Shown here one piece after another: positions 19,016 to 31,206 of a stretch of 64,000 nucleotides of DNA. This stretch comes from Thiorhodovibrio winogradskyi (GTDB lineage Bacteria; Pseudomonadota; Gammaproteobacteria; Chromatiales; Chromatiaceae). Where the stretch lies: positions 5,033,531 through 5,097,530 of the forward strand of contig NZ_CP121472.1 of the NCBI RefSeq assembly GCF_036208045.1, given 5' to 3'. The notes beneath the pieces are model-generated. The model was not told the origin of the DNA. It ran no database searches and was given only the letters and a program-made list of their open reading frames with translations. Position 1 is the stretch's first letter, and each line of letters opens with the position of its first letter. A program made the translations under genes and the position numbers.

Positions 19016-19147
19016 ATTTGTAAGCTGCTTGATGTCTCCAGTAAGTCCACCCACAAATTCGCTGAGCCGTCCGGCAATCCTAGCGGCATCCTTCTTGTGG
19101 ATAGACTGAAGATCCTTTATCGCCTGTGGCTTGAGTTCGACCTTCAT
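19016..19147 (-). pseudogene. 5' fragment of a RelE/ParE-type toxin gene
   Basis: The first 44 codons (MKVELKPQAIKDLQSI, then RIAGRLSEFVGG) match the N-terminal helices of RelE-family mRNA interferases or ParE toxins. After GDIKQLTN the expected RVGDYRV core is absent, and the sequence runs into the end of the truncated diguanylate cyclase. No antitoxin gene is visible on either side. It is probably a dead remnant created by the same rearrangement that cut the GGDEF gene. Confidence 0.5.
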
Positions 19148-19193
19148 GCAAATTTATTAAAGTATTGGTCGGCTGTTTTTATGGCCCGACTGA

Positions 19194-20405
19194 TTAAGCG
19201 AGGCTCGCGCCAATCTGGCCGATGTCGCGCCAGGAGAGCACCTTTGCCTGGCTGCGTGACTGAGACTCATCCCCGCCATAGACCAGCCAGGCGCCGATGC
19301 CGCGCTCTGGCTGACTGCCGGCCAAGCGCTGCCGAAAGCCTTGCAGGTTGCGGAAAAAGTCCGGTGCCAGGGTCGCGGCCGACTTCATCTCCAGGGCGTT
19401 CAGCCTTAGGCCCTGTTCCAGCAGCAAATCCACTTCCAGGCCACGGCTTTCGCGGTAATGAAACAGCGCCGGGGTTGTGCCGCGATGGGTGAAAGCTTTG
19501 TAGACCTCGGACACCACCCAGGTCTCGAAGATGGCGCCGCGCAGCGGGTGCAGGTGCAACTGCTCCTGATCCTGGATGCCTAGCAGATGACACAGGAGCC
19601 CCGTGTCGAACAAATGCAATTTGGGGGCTTTGATCAGTTGTTTGCGCAAGTTAAGGTGCCAGGCCGGTAGACGCAGCAGAATGAAACTGGTCTCCAGCAC
19701 CGACAACCAAGCGCGTGCTGTGTTGTGGGTGATACCAGCATCGGCGCCGAGCGCACTGAGGTTGATTTCCCGCGCGCTACGCCCGGCGCAGAGCCGCGGA
19801 AATCCGGTGAAGCTATTTAAGTCGCCCACATTGAGCATTTGGCGCACATCGCGCTGAATGTAGGTGGCGACATAGTCGGCCAGCCAGCGTGAAGCTGGGA
19901 TGTCGCGGTCGTAGATACGCGGATAAGCACCCTGGAAGAGCAGCGAGTAGAGATCATCCGGCGCGTTTGGAAACCGACGCAACTCATCGAGACTGGGCGG
20001 TAGCAAGGTTAACAGACCGCAGCGCCCGGCAAGCGATTGGGAAATGGCCGCCGCGAGGCCGAGGTGTTGCGAGCCAGTCAGCACGAAACGACCCGGCTCG
20101 GGGTCTTCATCGACCTCGGTTTGCAGGTAGCTCAGCAGCTCGGGGACGCGCTGCACCTCGTCGAAAACAGCGCCATATTGATGTGCACGCAAAAAAGCGC
20201 GAGGGTCTTCGGCGGCGAAGGCGCGGGTATCAAGCGCCTCGAAGGAGACATAAGGCCGATCTGGAAAAACCATTCGGCACAGGGTGGTTTTGCCGGACTG
20301 GCGGGGGCCAATCACCGCAACCACGGGATAATAGCCGGCCAGCTCACGCAGTCGGGATTCAAGCAGGCGGGGGATCATGGCACCGGAGTCTAGGCCAATT
20401 TGCAT
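19194..20405 (-). CDS. AAA ATPase with DUF4143 domain
   Basis: A 403-residue P-loop ATPase of the AAA_14/DUF4143 family. Walker A is GPRQSGKTTL (about residues 33-42), Walker B is YGAVFDEVQRVPELL, sensor 1 is RFVLTGSQ, and the C-terminal half is the DUF4143 region (IFETWVVSEVYKAF, then GLEVDLLLEQG with a PD-(D/E)xK-like LEMK). These proteins are common, often mobile, and their function is not established. A second ATG at 20378 is also possible; neither has a clear ribosome site. Confidence 0.85.
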   Translation of the reverse strand: MQIGLDSGAMIPRLLESRLRELAGYYPVVAVIGPRQSGKTTLCRMVFPDRPYVSFEALDTRAFAAEDPRAFLRAHQYGAVFDEVQRVPELLSYLQTEVDEDPEPGRFVLTGSQHLGLAAAISQSLAGRCGLLTLLPPSLDELRRFPNAPDDLYSLLFQGAYPRIYDRDIPASRWLADYVATYIQRDVRQMLNVGDLNSFTGFPRLCAGRSAREINLSALGADAGITHNTARAWLSVLETSFILLRLPAWHLNLRKQLIKAPKLHLFDTGLLCHLLGIQDQEQLHLHPLRGAIFETWVVSEVYKAFTHRGTTPALFHYRESRGLEVDLLLEQGLRLNALEMKSAATLAPDFFRNLQGFRQRLAGSQPERGIGAWLVYGGDESQSRSQAKVLSWRDIGQIGASLA

Positions 20406-20551
20406 AATTTGTCATTTGGATTGCCAAATCATGCAAGCCGGATTCCCCTATGGCGATGCTTTCATGCTTTCCGTTATCCTAGCGGATGGATGCTCCTAAA
20501 GACCGGGGCCATGACGCACGCCCTTCCCCACCGCCTTTTTCCTCAACACGC

Positions 20552-22360
20552 ATGAAGCAAGCACTTCTCTCCCTGGTTGAACAAGCCTGGGCCGCCCTGG
20601 CGAGCCAGGACGGTCTCGACCCGAGCGCCGCGCACGGCCGCGCGCAGATTGATCGCGCGCGCGATCCGGCCCATGGCGACTTCGCCTCCAATGCGGCCAT
20701 GGTGTTGTCCAAGACGGCACGCTGCAAACCGCGCGATCTTGCCGCGCGCTTGGTTGAGCATCTGCCTGAATCGCCCCTGGTGGCGCGGGTGGAGATCGCG
20801 GGGCCTGGTTTCATCAATTTCTTCCTGGCCGAAGCGGCCTATCTGCGCCTGATCCCCGAGGTTCTCGCCGCCGGCCCCAACCATGGCCGCTGTGATCATG
20901 GCGCCGGGGAGCGGGTGCAGGTGGAGTTCGTCTCGGCCAACCCGACCGGCCCACTGCATGTCGGGCATGGGCGCGGCGCCGCCTATGGCGCGGTGGTGGC
21001 GAATCTGCTCGAGGCGGTCGGCTATCAGGTGCATCGGGAATACTATGTCAACGATGCCGGGCGGCAAATGGACATTCTCGCCACCTCGGTCTGGTTGCGC
21101 TATCTGGAACTCTGCGGCGAGACATTGCGCTTTCCGGCCAATGGCTATCGCGGGGATTATGTGTGGGACATCGCCGCCGCGCTGCACCGCGAGCATGGTG
21201 ATGCCTACCGGGCCGAGGCGAGCGTGGTCTTTGCTGACGTGCCCGAGGATGCGCCGAGCGCGGATGAATTGAGCGACACTGGCACGCCCTTGCCAGGTGC
21301 GCCCGCTGGTGACAAAGAGGCGCATATCGATGCGCTCATCAATCGCGCCCAGCAGCTGCTTGGCGACAACCGCTACCGGCTGGTGTTCGAGCTGGGGCTA
21401 AATACCATCCTCGATGATATTCGCGAGGATCTGGCCGGCTTTGGCGTGGAGTATCAGCAGTGGTATTCCGAACGCACCCTGGCCGAGAGCGGCGCCGTGA
21501 CCAAGGCGGTTGAGCGCCTGCGCGCGGCCGGGCATGTCTACGAGCGCGACGGGGCGCTCTGGTTTCGCTCCAGCGGCTTTGGCGACGAAAAAGACCGGGT
21601 GTTGGTTCGCGAGAATGGCCAGAGCACCTATTTTGCCTCCGACATCGCCTACCATGCCGACAAGCTCGAACGCGGTTTCGCCCGGGTGTTTGATATCTGG
21701 GGCGCCGATCACCACGGCTATGTGCCGAGGGTCAAGGCGGCGCTTCAGGCGTTGGGCGATGATCCCGCCCGCCTTGAGGTTCTGCTGGTGCAGTTCGCCA
21801 TCCTCTACCGGGGCGGGCAAAAGGTGCAGATGTCCACCCGCTCGGGTGACTTTGTCACCCTGCGCGAGCTGCGCCGGGAGGTGGGAAAGGACGCCGCGCG
21901 CTTCTTTTACATCATGCGCCGCTGTGAGCAGCACCTGGACTTTGACCTGGATTTGGCCAAGAGCCAAAGCAACGACAATCCGGTTTACTATGTGCAATAT
22001 GCTCATGCACGCATCGAGAGCGTGCTGCGCCAGGCGACGGAGAAAAACCTGCCCATCCAGGGCACGGCGGACCTGGAGCAGCTCGCGCGCTTGAGCGAGC
22101 CACATGAGCAAAGTCTGTTGCGCACCCTGGCGCGCTATCCCGAGGTGGTGATGGCCGCCGCGCTCGAGGCCGAGCCGCATCAGCTCACCGCCTATCTGCG
22201 CGAGCTGGCAACGGACTTTCATGCTTATTACAACGCGCACCCCTTCATCGTCGAAGACCAACCCCTGCGCGAGGCGCGCGGCGCGCTGATTCTGGCGGTT
22301 CGCCAGGTGCTCCGCAATGGGCTTGGACTCATCGGCGTCTCGGCGCCCGAGGCGATGTAG
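20552..22360 (+). CDS. argS: arginyl-tRNA synthetase ArgS
   Basis: Charges tRNA-Arg. Class I features: the HIGH-equivalent HVGH (residues 136-139, in [17 protein letters not shown]), the degenerate KMSKS region [13 protein letters not shown] typical of ArgS, an N-terminal Add-1 domain and a C-terminal anticodon-binding DALR domain. Length is 602, slightly above the usual 577. The ATG at 20552 ([11 protein letters not shown]) fits the family start; an in-frame ATG 22 codons upstream gives a proline-rich, non-native leader. The next gene encodes a SPOR protein, a common pairing in gammaproteobacteria. Confidence 0.95.
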   Translation: MKQALLSLVEQAWAALASQDGLDPSAAHGRAQIDRARDPAHGDFASNAAMVLSKTARCKPRDLAARLVEHLPESPLVARVEIAGPGFINFFLAEAAYLRLIPEVLAAGPNHGRCDHGAGERVQVEFVSANPTGPLHVGHGRGAAYGAVVANLLEAVGYQVHREYYVNDAGRQMDILATSVWLRYLELCGETLRFPANGYRGDYVWDIAAALHREHGDAYRAEASVVFADVPEDAPSADELSDTGTPLPGAPAGDKEAHIDALINRAQQLLGDNRYRLVFELGLNTILDDIREDLAGFGVEYQQWYSERTLAESGAVTKAVERLRAAGHVYERDGALWFRSSGFGDEKDRVLVRENGQSTYFASDIAYHADKLERGFARVFDIWGADHHGYVPRVKAALQALGDDPARLEVLLVQFAILYRGGQKVQMSTRSGDFVTLRELRREVGKDAARFFYIMRRCEQHLDFDLDLAKSQSNDNPVYYVQYAHARIESVLRQATEKNLPIQGTADLEQLARLSEPHEQSLLRTLARYPEVVMAAALEAEPHQLTAYLRELATDFHAYYNAHPFIVEDQPLREARGALILAVRQVLRNGLGLIGVSAPEAM

Positions 22361-22405
22361 CCGCGTCGCCACCAACCACCGGACCATTACCATTATTCTT
22401 AACTC

Positions 22406-23011
22406 ATGGCTAAAACCGCGACACGCAGCAGCTCATCATCGCGCAAGCGCGACCGCCCGCGGAGCACCGGCGCCTTTTGGTTTCTGCTCGGCACCCTGGT
22501 CGGGGCCTTTGGGATGGGCCTCGCCTGGATGCGGCACGACCGGCTTCCGACACCACCGGCCAAGCCCTCCACCGCCGAGGCGCCGAAACCCAAACCCACC
22601 TTCGACTTCTATGAGACCCTGCCGCGGGAAGAAGTCCTGGTGCCGATCGAAGAGACAGTGAAAAGAAATTCGCCGCTGCCGCCGCTCACCCCCAAACCCG
22701 CTGGTGAAGCCCCGGCAACAACGGCCAAGCCAGCGGCGCAAACTCCACCAACGCAGAGCCCAACACAAACCCAGACCTCGGCCACCAAGTATCGCCTTCA
22801 GGTAGGCTCCTTCCGCGACTTCGCGGATGCGGAGCGGCGCAAGGCCGAACTGGCCCTGCTGGGGTTTAGCGTGAACATCGTCGAGGCCGAGGTTGGCGGC
22901 GCCAAGACCTATCGGCTCAGATCCGCACCTGCTGACAAGGCCGGCGCCGAGGCGCTGGGCAAGAAACTCCAGGCGCAAGGGGTTAGCAGCATGGCGGTCA
23001 GAGACAACTGA
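22406..23011 (+). CDS. SPOR-domain cell-division protein, FtsN-like
   Basis: A 201-residue inner-membrane protein with a short basic cytoplasmic N-terminus, one transmembrane segment (about 25-43, FWFLLGTLVGAFGMGLAW), a long Pro/Ala/Thr-rich periplasmic linker and a C-terminal SPOR domain (about 127-200, beginning YRLQVGSFRDFADAE). SPOR domains bind peptidoglycan stripped of stem peptides at the division site. Position directly after argS and the FDFYETLP motif following the membrane segment support an FtsN-like role. Confidence 0.85.
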   Translation: MAKTATRSSSSSRKRDRPRSTGAFWFLLGTLVGAFGMGLAWMRHDRLPTPPAKPSTAEAPKPKPTFDFYETLPREEVLVPIEETVKRNSPLPPLTPKPAGEAPATTAKPAAQTPPTQSPTQTQTSATKYRLQVGSFRDFADAERRKAELALLGFSVNIVEAEVGGAKTYRLRSAPADKAGAEALGKKLQAQGVSSMAVRDN

Positions 23012-23082
23012 GAATCGCGCGCCCTGGCCCTATTCAGTGGCAAGTGGCAAGTGTCAAGTGTCTAGCGCTTCGAGGATCGGCA

Positions 23083-24039
23083 ATGCCAACGCAAGCAGTT
23101 CTGGAGGTTCAAGCGCTCGGTCGCCAGTTTGGCGGCCGCCAGGCGCTGCGGGAGCTGAGTCTGCGCCTGGAGCCCGGCGAAATCCTCGGGCTGCTCGGTC
23201 CCAATGGCGCCGGCAAGACCACCTGCCTGCAAATGCTGGCCGGCCAGCTGGCGCCAAGTCGCGGCTGGGTGCGCATCCTCGGACTGGATCTCTATGGTTC
23301 CCCCAGGGCGGCAAAACGCCGGCTCGGATATTTGCCCGAGCGCCCGCCCATCTACCCCGATCTGCGCCTTGGCGAGTATTTGCATTACTGCGGGCGGCTG
23401 CGCGGCCTGCGCGACGCCGGTCTGCGCAGCGCGGTGGCTGCTGTGATCCGCGAATGTGGGCTGGAAACTGTCAGCCGTCGTCTGCTCGGAAGGCTGTCGA
23501 AAGGGTACCGCCAGCGTGTAGGTCTGGCACAGGCGCTGCTGCACGATCCCGCGCTCTTGCTGCTCGATGAACCCGGGGACGGACTCGACCCGCTGCAAAG
23601 CCGCGAGCTGCGTGCGCTCATCCGCCGCCGCGCCGAGCGCGGTTGCGCGGTCGTGTTCTCAAGCCACCGGCTCGATGAAGTGCGCCATCTTTGTACCTCG
23701 GTGCTGATGCTGCGTGATGGCCGCGAGTTGTATCGGGGCACTCTCGCGTCCGGGATCAACACCGCGCCCGACAGCGCCCAAGGCACTAGGGTCCGAGTGC
23801 GCCTGGTGCCACCAAGCACAGCCGAGGCCCTCGCCGCGGTGGAGCAGGTGGCCAGCGCCGAGGCGCTGGACGATGGCCGCATCCGGTTGTGCCTGCAGCC
23901 GGGAACCAATCCAGCGCAGCTCAGCCACCGCTTGGTTGAACGTGGCTTTGGCCTCGCGGAGCTGAGCCCGGAGCCGAGCGACCTCGAGCGGCTGTTCCTG
24001 GATGGCTTCGGCGCCATGGATCAGGCAGCTTGGGCGTGA
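23083..24039 (+). CDS. ABC transporter ATP-binding protein, GldA-like
   Basis: An ATPase of 318 residues: Walker A GPNGAGKT, signature LSKGYRQRVG, Walker B LLLLDEPGDGLDP, and a switch His in SSHRLDEV. A GTG 13 codons upstream is in frame, but the ATG at 23083 has GAGG 7 bases before it and begins MPTQAVLEVQAL as expected. It is the first gene of a compact operon with a permease, a GldG-like protein and a DUF4340-like protein. The set is related to gliding-motility and NosDFY-type exporters; the substrate is unknown. Confidence 0.9.
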   Translation: MPTQAVLEVQALGRQFGGRQALRELSLRLEPGEILGLLGPNGAGKTTCLQMLAGQLAPSRGWVRILGLDLYGSPRAAKRRLGYLPERPPIYPDLRLGEYLHYCGRLRGLRDAGLRSAVAAVIRECGLETVSRRLLGRLSKGYRQRVGLAQALLHDPALLLLDEPGDGLDPLQSRELRALIRRRAERGCAVVFSSHRLDEVRHLCTSVLMLRDGRELYRGTLASGINTAPDSAQGTRVRVRLVPPSTAEALAAVEQVASAEALDDGRIRLCLQPGTNPAQLSHRLVERGFGLAELSPEPSDLERLFLDGFGAMDQAAWA

Positions 24040-24059
24040 TATCGCAGCAGTAGACATCC

Positions 24060-24809
24060 ATGATCTGGACCATTGCCCGACGTGAGACCCTGACGCTGTT
24101 CCAGACCGGTCTGATTTGGCTGCTGCTGGCCGCTTGCGCCCTGATTCTCGGCTGGGTCTTTCTCTCCGTGCTCGATCCCTTCGTCGGCGTCGAGCGCGAG
24201 GGGCTCGAACAGATCACCATCGGCGCGCTCAATCTGCGTCTGGCGCGCGAACTCTTCGGCGCGGCCGCCGTGATGCTGCTGTTGATCGCCCCGCTGCTCG
24301 CGACCCGTCTGCTCAGCGGCGAGTTGCGCGATGGCCGCTATGCGCTACTCGCCAGCGCTCCCCTGGCGCCGGTCGAGATTCTGCTCGGCAAATGGCTGGC
24401 GCTCGCCCTGGTGCTGCTGGCACTGTCCTTGGTGCCGCTGCTGTTGTGTCTGGCGCTGGCACTAAGCGCGCCTGTTGATCTTGGCCTGTGCCTATCCGCG
24501 ACCTTTGGTCTGTGGCTGCTGGGGCTGCTGTTCGCGGCGGTGGGGCTCTTTGGCGCCAGCCTAAGCGCCCAACCGGCCGCGGCGGCCGTGATCGCTTATG
24601 GCATTCTGATTCTGCTGTCGCTGATCAACCGCGCCGAGTTCTCGGGCCCGCGGGCGCTCGGGCTGCTGGACTGGCTGTCCTGGGGGCAACATCTGTTCTG
24701 GTTTCTGATCGGCGCCGTGCGTCTGAGCGATCTGGGGTATTTCCTGCTGCTCAGCGCCTGCTTTCTAGCCCTGGCCGAGCGCCAGCTCGCGAACTTGCTA
24801 GACCCATGA
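24060..24809 (+). CDS. ABC-2 type permease, GldF-like
   Basis: A 249-residue inner-membrane protein with six predicted hydrophobic segments. The pattern LLSGELRDGRYALLASAPLAPVEILLGKWL is typical of ABC-2 permeases of the GldF/NosY type. It follows the ATPase by 20 bases and overlaps the next gene by ATGA, which points to translational coupling. Confidence 0.88.
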   Translation: MIWTIARRETLTLFQTGLIWLLLAACALILGWVFLSVLDPFVGVEREGLEQITIGALNLRLARELFGAAAVMLLLIAPLLATRLLSGELRDGRYALLASAPLAPVEILLGKWLALALVLLALSLVPLLLCLALALSAPVDLGLCLSATFGLWLLGLLFAAVGLFGASLSAQPAAAAVIAYGILILLSLINRAEFSGPRALGLLDWLSWGQHLFWFLIGAVRLSDLGYFLLLSACFLALAERQLANLLDP

Positions 24810-26230
24810 GGATGCGAGAACCAGGTCCCTCCCTGGCGCCCAACAAGCGGCCGAGCAGAGTCTCGCGGCGTCTCGCCGATGCCGTCTATGTCGTCTTGCT
24901 CTGGACTCTGGTGCTGCTGGCGGGCTGGCATCTGGCGCGGCATGAGATCTATTGGGACTGGTCAAGTGCCGGGCGCAACCGCTTGAGCAACGAGAGTCTG
25001 GAGGTGCTGTCCGCGCTTGAGGCACCGCTCAAAGTGCGCGTCTTTATCGCCCCCGAGCATCCGCTGGTGCGCGAGATTGAGCAAATCCTGATGCGCTATC
25101 GGCGCGCCAGCGATCTGGTACGGGTCGAGTATATCGACCCAATGCGCGCGCCCGAGCTGGCGCGCCAGCATGATGTGCGCTTGCTCGGACAGATGCTGCT
25201 TGAGTACCAGGATCGTCACGAACCTCTCGTCCGCCTCGATGAAACGAGCCTGACCAACGCCATCGCCCGCCTGACCCTGACCCAGGCACCCTGGATTGCC
25301 CTGCTGGAGGGACATGGCGAGCGCAGCCCGGGAGGCGGCACGGGCCGGGATATCGGACGTTTTGGGCAATGGCTGGAACAGCGCGGCTTTCGACTGCAAC
25401 AGATCGATCTGGCGCGCCTGAGCCGGATCCCGAGCAATACCGATGTCTTGATCCTGAGCACCCCGGCCATCGCGCTCTTTCCCGGCGAGGTCGATGCGCT
25501 GATGGACTATGTCGCCGCTGGCGGCAACATGCTGTGGCTGCTCGACCCGGGCGACTGGCTGGGCTTCCAGCCGCTCGCTGACTTGCTCGGCATCGACCGC
25601 CTGCCAGGACAAATCGTCGATGCCGCCGGCAGCGCCTTCGATGTCGCGGCGCCCAATGTCGCCGTGGTCAGCGACTGGCCCAGCCATCCCTTGTGGCAGG
25701 GCCTGGGCGCGCCTGCGTTCTTTCCGGGCGTCGCGGCCTTCGCGCCCGAGAGCTTGGCGAGCCTGGCGCCCAGCTGGCAGCTGGTCACGGCGCTCGAGAG
25801 CAGCGCCCAGAGCTGGAATGAAACCGGCCCCATCCAGGGCAAGATCGCGCGCGAGCCCGAACTGGGCGAGCTGGCCGGTCCCTTGCCCTTTGCGCTGGCG
25901 ATGACGCGCCAGGTCCCTAGCGCCCTGCGCGCGGGCGGCTCGGAGATGGCCGCATCGGCGCTGGGCGAACAGCGCCTGATGCTGATCGGCGATGGCGATT
26001 TTCTCAGCAACGCGGCACTGGAGCGCGGCGCGAATCGCGCACTCGGCCTGCGCCTGCTGCGCTGGCTAAGCGGTGTGGAACTGGTCGCGACCGAGGCGAG
26101 CCCCGATGACGCGCCCCTTGCGCTCACGCCCGGCCGGGCCTTTGTGCTCAGTGTCCTGGCGCTGGTGGTCTTGCCCTTTGGTTTTTTGCTGCTGGCGCTC
26201 TTTGCGTACTGGCGGCGCCGTCATGACTAA
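24806..26230 (+). CDS. GldG-like ABC-associated membrane protein
   Basis: A 474-residue protein with an N-terminal transmembrane segment (about 28-46, VVLLWTLVLLAGWHLARH), a large periplasmic part and a C-terminal transmembrane helix (about 448-468). The NRLSNESLEVLSALEAPLKVRVFI opening and the LLLEGHGE- and DVLILSTPA-type segments match the ABC_transp_aux/GldG family. The start overlaps the permease stop (ATGA); the frame is open much further upstream, but that part overlaps the permease gene in another frame. It probably forms a complex with the two genes before it and the DUF4340-like protein after it. Confidence 0.82.
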   Translation: MRMREPGPSLAPNKRPSRVSRRLADAVYVVLLWTLVLLAGWHLARHEIYWDWSSAGRNRLSNESLEVLSALEAPLKVRVFIAPEHPLVREIEQILMRYRRASDLVRVEYIDPMRAPELARQHDVRLLGQMLLEYQDRHEPLVRLDETSLTNAIARLTLTQAPWIALLEGHGERSPGGGTGRDIGRFGQWLEQRGFRLQQIDLARLSRIPSNTDVLILSTPAIALFPGEVDALMDYVAAGGNMLWLLDPGDWLGFQPLADLLGIDRLPGQIVDAAGSAFDVAAPNVAVVSDWPSHPLWQGLGAPAFFPGVAAFAPESLASLAPSWQLVTALESSAQSWNETGPIQGKIAREPELGELAGPLPFALAMTRQVPSALRAGGSEMAASALGEQRLMLIGDGDFLSNAALERGANRALGLRLLRWLSGVELVATEASPDDAPLALTPGRAFVLSVLALVVLPFGFLLLALFAYWRRRHD

Positions 26231-26245
26231 GGAGTTGCTTTGCCC

Positions 26246-26821
26246 ATGAGCGGTCGCTGGCTGATCAATGGCTTGCTGCTCACCCTCTGCACACTCTTGT
26301 TTCTGCTCGCGCGTGGGCAACCCGAGTCGCCTCCGGGCCTGGCCGGGCTGATTGGCTTTGCCCCGGAGCAGGTGACTCGTATCCAATTGCGGCAGCGAGG
26401 CGAGGCACCACTGTCGTTCGAATTGAGCTCTGATGGCTGGGTGATGCGCGATCCTGTGCAGGGCAAGGTGACAGCCATCATGAGCGAGCGGCTCGATGCG
26501 CTGGTACGAGCCCCGGCCGCCGTGGTCTTCAAGCCGCCAATGGCAGTGGATCAGGCCGCGGGGGATGAAGCGGCGGAACATCAGGTATCAATGCTCGCGG
26601 ACATGGGCCTGGCCGACCCCTGGCTGACGCTCGAGCTGAATGATCTGCGCCTGCGCGCCGGCGCTGCCGAACCCATCGACCGCCGCCGTTACCTGCTGGC
26701 GGGCGATGCGGTGCTGCTCATCGACGACCGTTGGCTGCTGCCATTGCTGGCGGCACCCGCGGACTATTTGGCGGATGATTTCTCGGCGGCCGAGCCACCC
26801 GCCGCGCCAGCAGTCTTCTGA
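26246..26821 (+). CDS. DUF4340-like membrane-anchored protein of the ABC operon
   Basis: A 191-residue protein with an N-terminal anchor (LINGLLLTLCTLLFLLAR) and a periplasmic domain resembling DUF4340, a family that regularly follows GldG-like genes. AAGGAG at 26229-26234 stands 11 bases before this ATG and 5 before an in-frame TTG at 26240, so the start could be either. It is followed after one base by mutM. Function within the transporter complex is unknown. Confidence 0.65.
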   Translation: MSGRWLINGLLLTLCTLLFLLARGQPESPPGLAGLIGFAPEQVTRIQLRQRGEAPLSFELSSDGWVMRDPVQGKVTAIMSERLDALVRAPAAVVFKPPMAVDQAAGDEAAEHQVSMLADMGLADPWLTLELNDLRLRAGAAEPIDRRRYLLAGDAVLLIDDRWLLPLLAAPADYLADDFSAAEPPAAPAVF

Positions 26822-26822
26822 C

Positions 26823-27638
26823 ATGCCGGAATTACCCGAGGTTGAAACCACCCTGCGTGGTATTGCCCCGGCGCTCACCGGACAGCGCATCGGCCAGTTG
26901 CTGGTGCGCGACCGGCGCCTGCGCCAGCCGGTGTCCCTTGAAACCGAGGCACGGGTGCCCGGACAGCGGATTTCGCACCTGCGACGGCGCGCCAAGTATC
27001 TGCTTATCGAGCTGGAAGAGGGCTGGATATTGGTCCATCTGGGCATGTCCGGCAGTCTGCGCCTGGTGCCGGAAGCAACGGCCTATCGCCCGCACGACCA
27101 CATTGAACTGACACTGGAGTCGGGCCTTGCCTTGCGCCTGCACGACCCGCGTCGCTTCGGTATCTTTCAGTGGATACCCGAGCCGCCCGAGGCGCATTCG
27201 CTGCTTGCTCGCCTGGGACCCGAGCCGCTGTCGGCTGACTGCGATGGCGCTTATCTGTATCAGATCTCAGGCAATCGACGCACGGCGGTCAAGTCGCTCA
27301 TCATGGACAGCCGGGTGTTGGTTGGCGTTGGCAACATCTACGCCAACGAGGCGCTCTTCATGGCGGGCATCCATCCCGCCCGCGCCGCCGGGCGCATCGG
27401 GCTCGCTCGCTACCAGCGCCTGGCCGAGGCCATCAAGCAGGTCCTCCAAGACGCCATTGAACAGGGCGGCACCACCCTGCGGGATTTTCTGCGCGAGGAC
27501 GGCAATCCCGGCTATTTCGCGCAATGCTTGCGCGTCTATGGCCGCGCCGGGGAGCCCTGTCGCCAATGCGCCACGCCCATCCGGCTCGCGCGCATTGGCC
27601 AGCGCTCCAGCTTTTATTGTCCGGCCTGTCAGCGCTGA
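26823..27638 (+). CDS. mutM: formamidopyrimidine-DNA glycosylase MutM (Fpg)
   Basis: Removes 8-oxoguanine and formamidopyrimidines and nicks the strand (base excision repair). The catalytic N-terminal Pro1-Glu2 (MPELPEVETT), Lys58 in RRRAKYLL, the helix-two-turn-helix NIYANEALF region and the C-terminal zinc finger (CRQC ... CPAC) are all present. Length 271 is standard. It starts 1 base after the ABC-operon stop, so it is probably read from that transcript. Confidence 0.96.
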   Translation: MPELPEVETTLRGIAPALTGQRIGQLLVRDRRLRQPVSLETEARVPGQRISHLRRRAKYLLIELEEGWILVHLGMSGSLRLVPEATAYRPHDHIELTLESGLALRLHDPRRFGIFQWIPEPPEAHSLLARLGPEPLSADCDGAYLYQISGNRRTAVKSLIMDSRVLVGVGNIYANEALFMAGIHPARAAGRIGLARYQRLAEAIKQVLQDAIEQGGTTLRDFLREDGNPGYFAQCLRVYGRAGEPCRQCATPIRLARIGQRSSFYCPACQR

Positions 27639-27731
27639 GGCGGACAGCGCCGTCCCAGACCCGCACAAGCGGCCTAGGGAACGGCACTGTCGATCAAGTC
27701 CGCCAGGAGGCGGCTACCACAGACCCATCCG

Positions 27732-30116
<2,385 letters not shown>

Positions 30117-30459
30117 CGACAGTTACCTCAAGCCTGGCCAGCGATCTCTCGCATCCCTAACCAGGCCGTTGGCCCGCACCCTAGGGCACAGGCATTCAGT
30201 GTCACAGCGGCGACCGCGACCAGCAGCGGCATGCCGCCCCCAAAAGAGCGCAATATAACGCAGAAGCGCGGGTTGCGGCGGCTCATGCGGCGAAGTCATG
30301 TATCAATGTTGTCGCCGAAATAGGTATCTTTAAGACCACGAACTCGATTGATCCGCTGCGGTATCGCCGCTTGCAAGTTCCGCTCCAGGCTTGCTCGATC
30401 TGGGCGCTCACCAGCAGCAGGTCTTGAGCATCACCCATCTTCTTGTTAGGTACGCGATC
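30117..30459. other. intergenic region between ppsA and the Uma2-like gene
   Basis: About 340 bases separate divergently transcribed genes and must hold the ppsA promoter. I see no confident promoter, hairpin or operator. A minus-strand frame over 30283-30519 has no recognisable product. Confidence 0.4.
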
Positions 30460-31023
30460 ATGGCTCAAACCGCCCTCAAGCTGGCCTGTTATGACGATAT
30501 CCTTGACCTGCCCGAACACTTGGTGGGCGAGATTCTAAATGGAACCCTGTATACGCAGCCACGTCCGGCCGCGAAACATGCGCGCGCTTACTCAGTCCTG
30601 GGTTATCTGATCGGTGGCCCTTTCGATGGTGGTATCTCCGGCCCCGGCGGCTGGTGGATCCTCGACGAACCCGAACTGCATCTCGGCGCCGACGTCCTGG
30701 TGCCGGACCTGGCCGGCTGGCGACGCGAGCGGATGCCGGTCATCCCGGACACGGCCTGGTTCAATCTCGCTCCCGATTGGGTGTGCGAAATCATCTCGCC
30801 CTCGACAGCCGCCAAGGATCGCGCGATCAAGAGGCCCATCCACGCGCGCAAGGGTGTCGAACATCTTTGGCTCATCGATCCGCACGCGCGAACGCTGGAG
30901 GTCTACCGGCTTCAGGACGATGAACGCTGGTTGCTGCTCGATACGCTCAAGGACGACAGCCCCATCAGCCAGCCGCCGTTCGAGGCCGTCACTTTCCCGT
31001 TGAACGCACTTTGGACCGACTGA
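30460..31023 (+). CDS. Uma2-family (DUF820) PD-(D/E)xK-like nuclease
   Basis: A 187-residue protein with the Uma2 pattern: VLVPDLAGWRRERMP, DWVCEIISPST (active-site Asp and Glu) and GVEHLWLIDPHARTLEVY. The core belongs to the restriction-endonuclease fold. Copies are abundant in cyanobacteria and purple bacteria and their role is unsettled. The ATG at 30460 begins MAQTALK; the frame is open upstream but with no family similarity. IKRPIHARKGV replaces the more usual K-x-xxYARxGV, a small departure. Confidence 0.8.
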   Translation: MAQTALKLACYDDILDLPEHLVGEILNGTLYTQPRPAAKHARAYSVLGYLIGGPFDGGISGPGGWWILDEPELHLGADVLVPDLAGWRRERMPVIPDTAWFNLAPDWVCEIISPSTAAKDRAIKRPIHARKGVEHLWLIDPHARTLEVYRLQDDERWLLLDTLKDDSPISQPPFEAVTFPLNALWTD

Positions 31024-31206
31024 AGGTGCTGAATTGCCAAACTCAATGGCTCTGTGGGGCCATCCACTTGCGCTGGGTATCGACGCCGACGAAATTTTCA
31101 GGCCGAACAATAGCGGGTTCACAATGGTATTTTGCTAGTGAAGTGAGGCAAAATCGCTTCACGCATTCCCCCTAAATTCTCACCCCAAAGGAAATCGAAC
31201 AAGAAC

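Noticed and set aside
27690-27716. Hairpin CCGCC/GGCGG between mutM and ppsA
   Set aside because: Only five pairs and no T run on either strand, so not called a terminator.
30283-30519. 78-codon minus-strand frame before the Uma2-like gene
   Set aside because: Overlaps the start of the Uma2-like gene and shows no recognisable family or ribosome site.
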